A DNA stretch of 50,139 bases from an uncultured Bacteroidales bacterium (GCA_946413585.1 CAMKLG010000017.1:1-50139); one strand, 5' to 3'; numbered from the stretch's first letter, positions 30,921 to 38,605 are shown. Numbers and translations: made by a program. The notes: generated by a model from the sequence alone, not told the origin.

Positions 30921-31418
30921 ATGAACTGGACCATCATCATCGTTGAAACCATCATTATGATTGCCGCGTTCACGGCCATGATTCTGATTCCGCTCGTGAA
31001 GAACCCCGTGTGGTGGATTCACGACTACCCGGAGGACATCCAGGAGGAGTATTTCAAGACGCACGAGCGCGTGCCGTCGAAGTTCTTCACCAAGACCGTG
31101 CTGCTCAAGAAGGGCTTTGCGCTGTTCGTCACCCTGGCTGTGATGCTTGGACTGATGAAGCTGGCCGGCGCCTACAATTTCTGGTCGGCGTTCGCACTGA
31201 GCTACGGCATCTGGCTCGTCATCGACTGGTACGACTGCTTTTTCCTCGACTGGGTGCTATTCGCCAATATGAAGTCCGTGCGCCTTCCCGGCACCGAGCA
31301 CATGGACGCGGCCTACCATCAGAAAAAGTACCACTTAGTGCAGTCGCTGTGGGGAATGCTCATTGGGCTGATCCCGTGCCTGATTGGGGCTGGAATCTAT
31401 GCGTGGCTGCTCCATTAA
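30921..31418 (+). CDS. Integral membrane protein of unknown function
   Basis: A 165-residue protein with four predicted membrane helices: TIIIVETIIMIAAFTAMILI, ALFVTLAVMLGLMKLAGAY, FWSAFALSYGIWLVIDWYDC and SLWGMLIGLIPCLIGAGIYA. A cytoplasmic or periplasmic loop between the first two is charged (HDYPEDIQEEYFKTHERVPS). I do not recognise the family. The stop codon lies 2 bp before the first repeat array, and another small membrane protein gene follows, possibly in the same transcript with the array in between. Confidence 0.75.
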   Translation: MNWTIIIVETIIMIAAFTAMILIPLVKNPVWWIHDYPEDIQEEYFKTHERVPSKFFTKTVLLKKGFALFVTLAVMLGLMKLAGAYNFWSAFALSYGIWLVIDWYDCFFLDWVLFANMKSVRLPGTEHMDAAYHQKKYHLVQSLWGMLIGLIPCLIGAGIYAWLLH

Positions 31419-31420
31419 CC

Positions 31421-31573
31421 GTCCCGTCTGTTGCGTTGTCAACGCAATCCAGTCCCGTCTGTCACGTTGTCAACGCAATCCAGTCCCGTCTGTCACGTTG
31501 TCAACGCAACCCAGTCCCGTCTGTCACGTTGCCAACGCAACCCAGTCCCGTCTGTTGCGTTGTCAACGCAACT
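31421..31573. repeat. REP-like array 1 (five units, 31-bp period)
   Basis: Units start at 31421, 31452, 31483, 31514 and 31545. Each is GTCCCGTCTG, then TTGCGTTG or TCACGTTG, then T/C, then CAACGCAA and a short tail. The first and last units are perfect palindromes (TTGCGTTG-N-CAACGCAA); the middle ones have TCACGTTG in the left arm. It lies between two plus-strand membrane protein genes and about 0.8 kb from the transposase 3' end. Confidence 0.9.
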
Positions 31574-31602
31574 CTATCATTAACGCAAAAAAAATCATTA
31601 CC

Positions 31603-31998
31603 ATGCTCAAACTCGAAAAATTCCTGACCCTTTTCATCGCCATCGGCGCGGTGACCGGCGCCGCAATGATGTGGACCGACCCTTCAGGCGCAAAATTCGG
31701 CATGGATCCCCTGTTGGTACTGCTGCGTGCGAAGATGCCCTGGCCGGACATCTTCTTCCGCAACTTCATCCCATCGGGCTTCGTGCTGCTTTTCCTGAAC
31801 GGCCTCACCCAATTTACGGCGGCATACCTGCTCTTCAAGAAGCACCCGTTCGCGCAATGGGCGGTTCTCACCTGCGGCACCATCCTCATGCTCTGGATCG
31901 TCCTCGAATGGTGGGTGTGGGGCTTCAACGCCATGAGCAACCTCTATTTCGTTCTCGGGTTGGTGGAAACTGTGGTGGCGGCGGCTTGTTTGAAATAA
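31603..31998 (+). CDS. Small integral membrane protein of unknown function
   Basis: A 131-residue protein from ATG 31603. Four hydrophobic helices are visible: FLTLFIAIGAVTGAAMMW, FIPSGFVLLFLNGLTQFTAA, WAVLTCGTILMLWIVLEWWV and NLYFVLGLVETVVAAACL. I do not recognise a named family. An apparent longer reading frame upstream runs through REP-like array 1 and is an artefact. The start chosen is 30 bp after the array and is preceded by an A-rich stretch (GCAAAAAAAATC), usual for this phylum. Confidence 0.75.
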   Translation: MLKLEKFLTLFIAIGAVTGAAMMWTDPSGAKFGMDPLLVLLRAKMPWPDIFFRNFIPSGFVLLFLNGLTQFTAAYLLFKKHPFAQWAVLTCGTILMLWIVLEWWVWGFNAMSNLYFVLGLVETVVAAACLK

Positions 31999-32004
31999 AA
32001 AATC

Positions 32005-32181
32005 CTAAAGAATCCCAGAAAGCTCGGTAGTAAACAGCCAAGTCATTGCTAAACTTATCACCGCATCCGCTTTCTCAGCAGCATCACCCGCTTCAAAGTC
32101 TTCAACACAATTAATTGCCATGCCCTTCGTAAGCATCCCTTAAGACGACCATAGTATCCCGAACAAGATCACCAACCCGTC
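32005..32181 (-). pseudogene. Frameshifted C-terminal remnant of an unidentified gene
   Basis: On the minus strand, one frame reads LVRDTMVVLRDAYEGHG and then hits a stop. With one base skipped the next frame reads INCVEDFEAGDAAEKADAVI and then SLAMTWLFTTELSGIL to TAG at 32005-32007. The two pieces join smoothly and look like the end of a real helical protein broken by a one-base shift and cut off by array 2 on its 5' side. I do not recognise the family. Confidence 0.35.
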
Positions 32182-32187
32182 CCGTCT

Positions 32188-32397
32188 GTTGCGTTGTCAA
32201 CGCAACCCATCACACCCGCTACGCCCCCAACGCAAACCGTCCCGCCTGTTGCGTTGCCAACGCAACCCATCACATCCGTCACGCCGCCAACGCAACCCAT
32301 CACATCCGCCACGCCGCCAACGCAACCCGTCCCGTCTGTTGCGCCGCCAACGCAACCCATCACACCCGCCACGCCGCCAACGCAACTCCCTCGCAAA
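32188..32397. repeat. REP-like array 2 (seven units, 30-bp period)
   Basis: Units start every 30 bp from 32188 to 32368. The first and third have the palindrome GTTGCGTTG-N-CAACGCAA. The others carry decayed left arms (GTCACGCCG, GCCACGCCG, GTTGCGCCG, GCTACGCCC) while keeping CAACGCAA. Tails alternate between CCCATCACA and CCGTCCCG types. The last unit and a half overlap the 3' end of the transposase gene and supply its stop codon. Confidence 0.9.
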
Positions 32398-33505
32398 CCC
32401 TTCGGGCAATGTCATTAAGTTCAAGGCACTGGCCTCTAGTAATGGCTATCTTCTCGTTGTGATGCGCCCAAGGAGCAAGGACGAGCAGCTGACCACGGGC
32501 GCATGCTTCCATACGAGCACCGCCAGGCTTAGCTAGATCAGTGAAACCGTTCTCCTGTAGAAAAATCACCGGTAAACCTTCATTAAAGGCAGCCCGCATA
32601 ACAGCCTTTTCACCTGGCGAAATAGCTGGCGACACTAACACTGATCCCTCTCGTGCAACGGTCAAATACTCACCAACTTTTGCTTTTATTTCTGTTTCAG
32701 AAAGACGACGGGAGCACAACACCGGAATTCGGACAGGTCGGTCTAGTAGAAAACGGTTTCCTATAGCCGAAAAAGTAATTCCTGCAGCTTTCACATTCCG
32801 CTGAACGCGGAACAATTCAGGATGCTCGCGCTTCATCAACAGACGGCGAGGATTATCCTCCAAATAACGCAACCATGCATTGAGCTGTCCCCGCCTCAAC
32901 AGCAACTTGTCGTTATATCCACGAGCAAAGAGCAGACCATGAATACGGTCCTCTCCTCGTCGATCCTTCTTCACCCTCGTCCCGTCTGTTGCGTTGCCAA
33001 CGCAACCCATCACATCCGTCACGTCCCCAACGCAACCCGTCCCGTCTGTTGCGTTGCCAACGCAACCCATCACACCCGCCACGCCGCCAACGCAACTCAT
33101 CACCAACTCCCGGTAATGCCTATTGCAGCTCTGCTTAAATCCACGTATGGCCATCCCCAACGGCTTCTCCATCTTCGTTGTCACAAAGAGGATGCCGTGG
33201 AGGTGGTCGGGCATCATCTGCAGGGCAACAACCTTGATCTCGGGGTGGTGGTCCGGGGCCGCCCACCATTCATCAACAACACGCCGTCCTAGTTCCGAAA
33301 GTTCAATGCGCGGCTCGTCAGGGCTTCCCTTGGGCGCATCACTTTTGCCCACAACGCGTCCGAAGAGCGGGCGGCGGCCTTCGGTCACCATCGTAATCAT
33401 GTACATTTGACGGCCAGTGTAGTCATGTCCAACAAAACGGCGGAGCATGGAGGGCTTCTTCTCGCCTGCAAAGGCTTTCTGTGCTTTGTAAGTCTCTTTC
33501 TTCAC
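32360..33505 (-). CDS. REP-associated tyrosine transposase (RAYT, Y1/HUH) with extra C-terminal Rossmann-like domain
   Basis: Single-strand DNA transposase of the IS200-like TnpA_REP family. From GTG 33505 it has 381 residues; ATG 33589 is in frame but leaves almost no leader after the promoter, so the start is uncertain. Motifs: HDYTGRQMYMITMVTEGRRP (first strand), the HUH box MMPDHLHGILFV (His101, His103), GFKQSCNRHYREL, and FARGYNDKLLLRRGQLNAWL with the candidate catalytic tyrosine at about 197. Residues 138-177 are encoded by REP-like array 3, giving four 10-residue repeats such as CVGNATDGTG. After the Y1 domain comes a second domain (about 249-373) with VLVSPAISPGEKAVMRAAF and GLPVIFLQENGF, resembling a DprA/LOG-like Rossmann fold. 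The final residues and TGA come from array 2. Confidence 0.85.
   Translation of the reverse strand: MKKETYKAQKAFAGEKKPSMLRRFVGHDYTGRQMYMITMVTEGRRPLFGRVVGKSDAPKGSPDEPRIELSELGRRVVDEWWAAPDHHPEIKVVALQMMPDHLHGILFVTTKMEKPLGMAIRGFKQSCNRHYRELVMSCVGGVAGVMGCVGNATDGTGCVGDVTDVMGCVGNATDGTRVKKDRRGEDRIHGLLFARGYNDKLLLRRGQLNAWLRYLEDNPRRLLMKREHPELFRVQRNVKAAGITFSAIGNRFLLDRPVRIPVLCSRRLSETEIKAKVGEYLTVAREGSVLVSPAISPGEKAVMRAAFNEGLPVIFLQENGFTDLAKPGGARMEACARGQLLVLAPWAHHNEKIAITRGQCLELNDIARRVCEGVALAAWRV
32998..33117. repeat. REP-like array 3, inside the transposase gene (four units, 30-bp period)
   Basis: Units start at 32998, 33028, 33058 and 33088. The first and third keep the palindrome GTTGCGTTG-C-CAACGCAAC; the second and fourth have decayed left arms. 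The 30-bp period keeps the transposase reading frame open. Confidence 0.92.
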
Positions 33506-33598
33506 GGTTTTTCTTTTTGTTATTGTTTTATTTTCTGTTCTCTTGTTCGCTATGGTTCTGCATGTTGCATTTATTAAAGCCACAAACATAGCTGACTG

Positions 33599-33606
33599 CA
33601 AAGATA
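33599..33606 (-). promoter_or_regulatory. -7 promoter box for the RAYT gene
   Basis: TATCTTTG on the minus strand, followed by CAGTC. Transcription would begin near 33592, so ATG 33589 would be almost leaderless and GTG 33505 would have a leader of about 85 nt. Confidence 0.55.
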
Positions 33607-33657
33607 CACCTTTTTCTTATTTTTTTTCGAAAAAGGCGAAGTCTTGAAAAACTTTAT

Positions 33658-33665
33658 TACTTTTG
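33658..33665 (+). promoter_or_regulatory. Orphan plus-strand -7 box
   Basis: TACTTTTG followed by CCAG fits the consensus, but no intact plus-strand gene follows within 1 kb. It may once have driven the MFS-NRPS operon before an insertion sequence and deletions intervened; this is inference. Confidence 0.4.
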
Positions 33666-33863
33666 CCAGTTCAAAAAAACGATTACCTAATTTCCGCAAA
33701 TACCCCTTCAGCCTCCGGCGGGTGCCTCAAGGCCGCGCAGAGGTGATGCCTGTTGACGAAAAATGCGGTGGTGCGGCCTCCGGAAGCGCATTTTGCTGAC
33801 GAGAGCGCATAAGTTCCCCCACCCAAGCGAATGGGGAAAGAGGAAAACCGTAAGAAAATGGAA
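33666..33863. other. Gene-free GC-rich stretch between orphan promoter and IS remnant
   Basis: No gene is supported here. It contains CCTCCGG twice (near 33714 and 33776) and an inverted pair AAAATGCG/CGCATTTT around the second. A 62-codon minus-strand frame runs through it but has no recognisable product. It may be a dispersed structured repeat or IS-flanking sequence. Confidence 0.35.
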
Positions 33864-34511
33864 CTACAAGCGCAGTCGGTCGTAAGGACGGCTGGTGAAC
33901 AGCTGCAGGTGCCACTGGCGACTGCGGAAGACCCAGCGGAACGGCACCTGAACGAAGCGGAAGACGAACTTTTTCACACGCGAGGTCGCCTCCAGACCGA
34001 AAGCCTTGTTGGCGGCGATCTCCCCCACGAGCCAGACGTAGAAGTTGCGGATCAAGGCCGTAAGTATCATGAACACAGTATTTTCTTTCATGAACGAGAA
34101 AGGCAGGTATTTCCAGCTCATGGCTCTGCTATAGAAGGTGTTGCTGTTGCATGATGCCACTTCCACCACCTCCTGGCAGTAGGAACCGCAGTCCATTCTC
34201 GCCTTGTCCACCTTGATGCCGTTGGCTTTCAACTGAGCGAATGCCCGCTCCAGGGTCTCGGCCTGCTCGAATTTCACATTGGCGTTGCCGTCGCGGTTCT
34301 CGATGTAGAATGGGTGCAGGTTGATCTGCGCGATGCCAGGGAAGTAGCCGTTGGCTTTCTTGTAGGAGTAGGTCGCGTCGTATTTCTCGTTCGCGATGAA
34401 CTGATTGTCGTAGTCGAACGTCACAGGCTGTTCTTTGTTGACCATGCCGAGTTGCAGCAGTGCCTTGAGCAGCAGTCTGTTCAGCTTGTCGTTGATGCTG
34501 AACTGGTACAT
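33864..34511 (-). pseudogene. IS1380 family transposase remnant (5' truncated, internally deleted)
   Basis: The 215-codon frame matches two separate parts of an IS1380-type DDE transposase. The first part has YQFSINDKLNRLLLKALLQL, FDYDNQFIANEKYDATYSYK, KANGYFPGI, FYIENRDGNANV, and KVDKARMDCGSYCQEVVEV with the acidic residue. It then jumps to the C-terminal end WKYLPFSFMKENTVFMILTA, FRFVQVPFRWV and RPYDRLRL. The N-terminal third and the middle (including the last catalytic region) are missing. It cannot encode an active transposase. It lies between the orphan promoter and the truncated MFS gene. Confidence 0.8.
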
Positions 34512-34584
34512 TTGCTGCCATATTTCTCACCAATTGTTTGCTGAAGTAAGCGATCGCAAAAACAGGTGAAAAATACGAGAATAA

Positions 34585-34620
34585 CAAGTCATTGCTAATT
34601 TATTTATTAACAATGACTTG
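34585..34620. repeat. 10-bp inverted repeat next to IS remnant
   Basis: CAAGTCATTG (34585-34594) and CAATGACTTG (34611-34620) are perfect inverted copies around a 16-bp AT-rich loop. It lies between the IS1380 remnant and the truncated MFS gene. Confidence 0.6.
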
Positions 34621-34684
34621 CTTATTTATCAATAGTTAAAATTGAAAGTAATTTACGGAATTAAAGGTCTATTCGCGCCGACTG

Positions 34685-35092
34685 ATGCAGATGGGACTCA
34701 TCATCTGCACGATAAGTTGTGCACTGAGTGCGCTGTCGAAGAGCATCTACATGTTCGACTTTGCCCAAGTCATCGAGGCCATTTCGCGCGCGACGGTGAT
34801 GCTCACCATGCAGCTATGGATAGCGGGCATCTCCAACAAGGAGAACCTGGCTGCCCGCCTCAGTTGGTACACCATCCTGATCGCCGTTTCGCCTATTCTT
34901 GCTCCCTCTGTCGGCGGTGTGATTGCCGAGTCGGCATCCTGGCAGTACTGCTTCATCGTCTTGGGTGTGCTGAGTCTCGCCATGTTGGCAGGAATCAGCA
35001 TTTTCCGCATCCAGGAGAAAACGGAACAGCAAGAGCTGCCCACCAACCGCCCCAAGTTTTCCCCCCAAGGAGACACTATGGGAATACCGCCA
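34685..35092 (+). pseudogene. MFS exporter, first part (N-terminus missing, frameshifted)
   Basis: The frame resembles the middle of a Bcr/CflA-type drug exporter. It starts in what should be the loop after helix 2 (YSRRLMQMG) and continues with helices GLIICTISCALSALS, AISRATVMLTMQLWIAG, LILAPSVGG-like VSPILAPSVGGVIAES and YCFIVLGVLSLAMLAGISIF, then a loop KTEQQELPTNRPKF. The first one to two helices and the start codon are absent. Near 35070-35094 a one-base frame change moves the homology into the next frame (35094-35696). Position ahead of the NRPS suggests an exporter for its product. Confidence 0.75.
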
Positions 35093-35093
35093 A

Positions 35094-35696
35094 GTGATTT
35101 CACATTCACCGCTGCTGGCGCTGAGTTTCTCGTTAGGATGGATGGCATGGTTCGAAGGTGGATACCTTGCTATCTCCTCCTTCCTGTTTGTCGATGAATT
35201 AGGATTGAACGCAGCTCAGCTGGGCGGCATCATCATGGTCTATGTACTCGGCTCCTTTGCGGGCCGATTCCCCATCATGTATATCCAAAAACATTACGGA
35301 CCGCGCGTCACCTTCCTCTACCATCAGGCGGTAGTGTTGCTGGCGACACTCGGCGCACTGTGCTATCGTCTGATTGTGGGACACCACGACATCATTGAGA
35401 TTACCGTTGTGATGGCTATATTCGGCTTCGGCTTCAGCGGCATGTATATCTACTGCCTGCGCAACAGCATGGTGATAGAACCTGAGAAGAAAAGCGTCTA
35501 TACCAGTCTGTTCAACAGCATATACAGTATCGCAGCTTTAGCAGGTGTGCTTACGATACAAGGGCTGTACTTGGCAAAATTCAGCTCTGTGAACATTTTC
35601 CAGACACTGGCCGCCACCTCTACCGTCTTTATGCTGGTGGGCATCATCCTGCATCTGAAAGCTTTGAAAAAAATAAAGAAAGAAAACATATTATGA
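35094..35696 (+). pseudogene. MFS exporter, second part
   Basis: Continuation of the broken exporter in the next frame, 200 residues with six membrane helices: LALSFSLGWMAWFEGGYLAI, LGGIIMVYVLGSFAGRFPIM, VVLLATLGALCYRLI, ITVVMAIFGFGFSGMYIYCL, LFNSIYSIAALAGVLTIQGL and TLAATSTVFMLVGIILHLKA. The basic tail ends KKIKKENIL. Its TGA (35694-35696) overlaps the NRPS ATG (35693-35695) as ATGA, so the two were translationally coupled. It could only make a half transporter now. Confidence 0.75.
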
Positions 35697-38530
35697 AACA
35701 GACAGCACCACTATCAAAATCACAATATGGTCTCTATGTTGAGTGTGTCGCACACCAAGGAGAGATTTGTTACAATATTTCGTATATCTACGTGCTCGAC
35801 GGCAGCTTGGACGAGAAAAAGTTAAAAACCGCCATAGAAACTACCGTCGCCGCCCATCCCACACTATTCACGCGCATCGAATTGAACGAGCAGGGTGAGC
35901 CCATGCAGTCCATTGATGACAGTGAGACTTTCAGTTTGGAGGTAGAGCATATTGCTGATATCGAAACGGAGAAAAAAGGGATGGTCATGCCGTTCGACCT
36001 ATATAACGACAGGCTTTTCCGCATCCGGCTGCTCAAAGATGCCGAGCATTTCTACTTGTTCATCGACATTCACCATATCATCTGCGACGGTTCGGCGCTG
36101 AAGGTGATACTCGCCGACGTGGATGCTGCTTACAACGGCAAAACATTGGAGCCCGAAGCCATGACACTTGCCGACGTGGCCAGGGCCGAAGCCGAAAAGC
36201 GCAAAACGCCCGTTTTTGAAGAAGATAAGCAATGGTATGCCCAACACTTCGATTGCGGAGACTGCTATTCGCCGTTGTTGCCAGACAAAGATGAAACGGA
36301 ATCACAACAAGGTCGAATGACACGGACCATGAACGTGGACAATGTGCGGTTGGATGCCTTCTGCAAAGAACACGGCATTTTCAAGAGCACCTTTTTTACA
36401 GCAGTCTATAGCTACCTTTTAGCAAAATTCAACAACGAGCAGGAGGCACTGTTCAATACCATTTACAGTGGCAGTTCCGACGAACGATTGGCACACACTA
36501 TTGCCATGCTGGTCAAAACGCTGCCCATATATGCAACATTTACGGATAATACCACGGTACTCGAATTCCTGAAGGCAGAACAGGAACAAATGACGGGCTG
36601 CCGTCAACATGACAGCTATGCCTTCAGTGACATGGTCAGTGAGCTGAACCTGCAAATGGCCTCTTTCTTTGCATGGCATGGAAATGTGTTGGACAACATG
36701 GAGATATCCGGCAAACCCATGAAAGCCATCCAAATGTGCAACACGACCTTGGAGGTACCGTTCTATGTGAAAGCTTTGATTATTGATGGTCATTACTGTG
36801 TGGAGGCAGAATACAAAGCTAATGTCTATTCGGAGCAGTTAATCAGCCAGTTTTTGGAAAGCTATGAGGCGGTTGTCGAAGGTTTCCTCACAGAGGAATA
36901 CTTGCGCAATATCGACATTGCCACAAAGAGACAGGTTGAGTTGCTAGACTCTTTCAACGACACCGACAAGCCCTATGACGACACGCAGACGGTGGTGTCG
37001 CTGTTCCGCCGTCAGGCCAAGGCCACCCCGGATGCCGAGGCCGTCGTTTTCAAAGACCATCGCTACACCTACGCCGAGGTGGATGACATCAGCGACCGCA
37101 TTGCAAGTTATATTGTTTCCAGAGGACTGGGCATTGGCGATGCCGTGCCTGTCATCATTCCGCGCTGCGAGTGGATGGCGATCGCCTCATTGGGTGTGCT
37201 AAAGGCGGGCTGTGCCTACCAGCCACTGGATCCCAGCTACCCGAAAGAGCGCCTGAATTTCATGGTGAAAGACGCTGATGCCAAGTTGCTCATTGCCGAT
37301 GAGGAACTGCGCAACCTGGTGGATGAGTATCAGGGAGAAGTGCTTCTGACGAAAGAGTTTTTACAACTGCCCTCCCTCTCAGCGGAAACCAACTCTAAAC
37401 TCTCAACTCTAAACTCTAAACTCTCACCGTCAGACCGTTTCATCCTTCTCTACACTTCCGGCTCTACAGGAGTTCCCAAAGGTTGCCAACTGACGCACGG
37501 CAATCTGGTAAACTATTGCAACTGGTACTGGAAGTATTACGACCTGAAGCCGGAACACAACGTGGCGGAATATGCCAGCTACGGTTTTGATGTGCATCAG
37601 GAAGGCATCTATCCGCCACTGACGGCCGGTGCCACCGTACACATTATTCCGGAGGAGCTACGACTGGACCTCGTGTCGCTCAACGAATATTTGGAGCGCG
37701 AACACATCACCCATACCTTCATGACCACACAAGTGGGCTATCAGTTTGCGACGAACATCGAGAACTATTCTTTGATTCACATGTCTGTTGCCGGTGAGAA
37801 ATTGGCTAGTATCGCCCCACCTCAAGGCTATCAGCTGCACAACGGCTATGGTCCCACAGAAGCCACCATCCTCATCACCATTTATCCCGTCACAAAGAAA
37901 GACAAAGACGTTCCCATCGGCAAGCCTCTCGACAACGTGCGCCTCTATGTGGTTGATCAGCAGGGTCACCGTCTGCCCGTGGGAGCCATGGGCGAACTGT
38001 GGGCAGCGGGACCGCAAGTGGCCCTCGGCTACTTGAACCGGCCGGATAAAAACGCTGAAGTATTTGTTCAAAATCCCTTCACCACTGAGGAAAAATATCT
38101 TCGCGCCTATCGCACAGGCGATATCGTGCGCTACCTGCCTGATGGCAACATCCAATTTGTAGGCCGTCGGGATGGACAAGTGAAGATCCGGGGCTTCCGC
38201 ATCGAACTGAAAGAGGTTGAAAGTGTCATCCGTCAGTTTCCGGGCATCAAGGACGCTACGGTGCAGGCTTTCGACGACGAGGGCGGTGGCAAGTTCATTG
38301 CCGCCTATATCGTTGCAGATGAACAGATTGACATCGAAGCGATGAATAATTTCATCTTGGAGGAAAAACCACCTTACATGGTGCCTGCTGTGACGATGCA
38401 AATTGACAGTATTCCGCGTTGGACTGACCTCTATCTCGGCTATCAAGCTGGCTGTACAGGTGAACAAACATTACGGAGTGACACTCGACTCGAAGGCCCT
38501 TGTCAAGAACGGAACGCTGCAGAGCATTGA
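35693..38530 (+). CDS. NRPS module 1: condensation and adenylation domains (fragment of a broken NRPS)
   Basis: Residues 1-430 are a condensation domain with the intact active site HHIICDG (127-133). Residues 440-908 are an adenylation domain: VLKAGCAYQPLDPSYP (A2), LLYTSGSTGVPKG (A3, about 585), FDVHQEG (A4), NGYGPTEAT (A5), YRTGD (A7) and GRRDGQVKIRGFRIE (A8). The Asp of the A4 FD motif is kept, so an alpha-amino acid is the expected substrate. Homology stops at MQIDSIP (38416). The A10 lysine motif and about 60 residues, compared with module 2, are missing, and the true continuation is in another frame. The last 37 residues here are out of frame. The A domain also contains an in-frame repeat insertion (37390-37426). 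Confidence 0.85.
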   Translation: MKQTAPLSKSQYGLYVECVAHQGEICYNISYIYVLDGSLDEKKLKTAIETTVAAHPTLFTRIELNEQGEPMQSIDDSETFSLEVEHIADIETEKKGMVMPFDLYNDRLFRIRLLKDAEHFYLFIDIHHIICDGSALKVILADVDAAYNGKTLEPEAMTLADVARAEAEKRKTPVFEEDKQWYAQHFDCGDCYSPLLPDKDETESQQGRMTRTMNVDNVRLDAFCKEHGIFKSTFFTAVYSYLLAKFNNEQEALFNTIYSGSSDERLAHTIAMLVKTLPIYATFTDNTTVLEFLKAEQEQMTGCRQHDSYAFSDMVSELNLQMASFFAWHGNVLDNMEISGKPMKAIQMCNTTLEVPFYVKALIIDGHYCVEAEYKANVYSEQLISQFLESYEAVVEGFLTEEYLRNIDIATKRQVELLDSFNDTDKPYDDTQTVVSLFRRQAKATPDAEAVVFKDHRYTYAEVDDISDRIASYIVSRGLGIGDAVPVIIPRCEWMAIASLGVLKAGCAYQPLDPSYPKERLNFMVKDADAKLLIADEELRNLVDEYQGEVLLTKEFLQLPSLSAETNSKLSTLNSKLSPSDRFILLYTSGSTGVPKGCQLTHGNLVNYCNWYWKYYDLKPEHNVAEYASYGFDVHQEGIYPPLTAGATVHIIPEELRLDLVSLNEYLEREHITHTFMTTQVGYQFATNIENYSLIHMSVAGEKLASIAPPQGYQLHNGYGPTEATILITIYPVTKKDKDVPIGKPLDNVRLYVVDQQGHRLPVGAMGELWAAGPQVALGYLNRPDKNAEVFVQNPFTTEEKYLRAYRTGDIVRYLPDGNIQFVGRRDGQVKIRGFRIELKEVESVIRQFPGIKDATVQAFDDEGGGKFIAAYIVADEQIDIEAMNNFILEEKPPYMVPAVTMQIDSIPRWTDLYLGYQAGCTGEQTLRSDTRLEGPCQERNAAEH
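37390..37426. repeat. AACTCTAAACTCTC repeat in A domain 1
   Basis: Intergenic-type repeat translated as NSKLSTLNSKLS just before the A3 core of module 1. Confidence 0.75.
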
Positions 38531-38605
38531 GAACGAGATATGGAAAACCGTGATAGCTGGCGGCGTCATAGTTGGAAGGGATTTGAAATCCCCGACTCAA
38601 GAGGC

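Noticed and set aside
31384..31602. N-terminal extension of the membrane protein at 31603 through array 1
   Set aside because: The extension would overlap the previous gene and is made of translated repeats; ATG 31603 has a normal context.
32169..32536. Short frames encoding SHPxRRQRNP or GCVGGV-type repeats across array 2
   Set aside because: They are translations of the repeat array in several frames with no start signal or homology beyond the repeat itself.
31421..33117. CRISPR-like arrays of 30-31 bp units
   Set aside because: The units are contiguous with no unique spacers, are individually degenerate, have a palindromic core, lie partly inside a coding frame, and no cas gene is present. 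They fit REP-type repeats.
33727..33915. 62-codon minus-strand frame
   Set aside because: It crosses the IS remnant end, has no recognisable motif or start context, and is better treated as part of a noncoding repeat-like stretch.
32039..34598. Shared 14-mer CAAGTCATTGCTAA at 32039 and 34585 as an IS target or end
   Set aside because: A few exact 14-mer pairs are expected by chance in 50 kb, and no further similarity extends from it.
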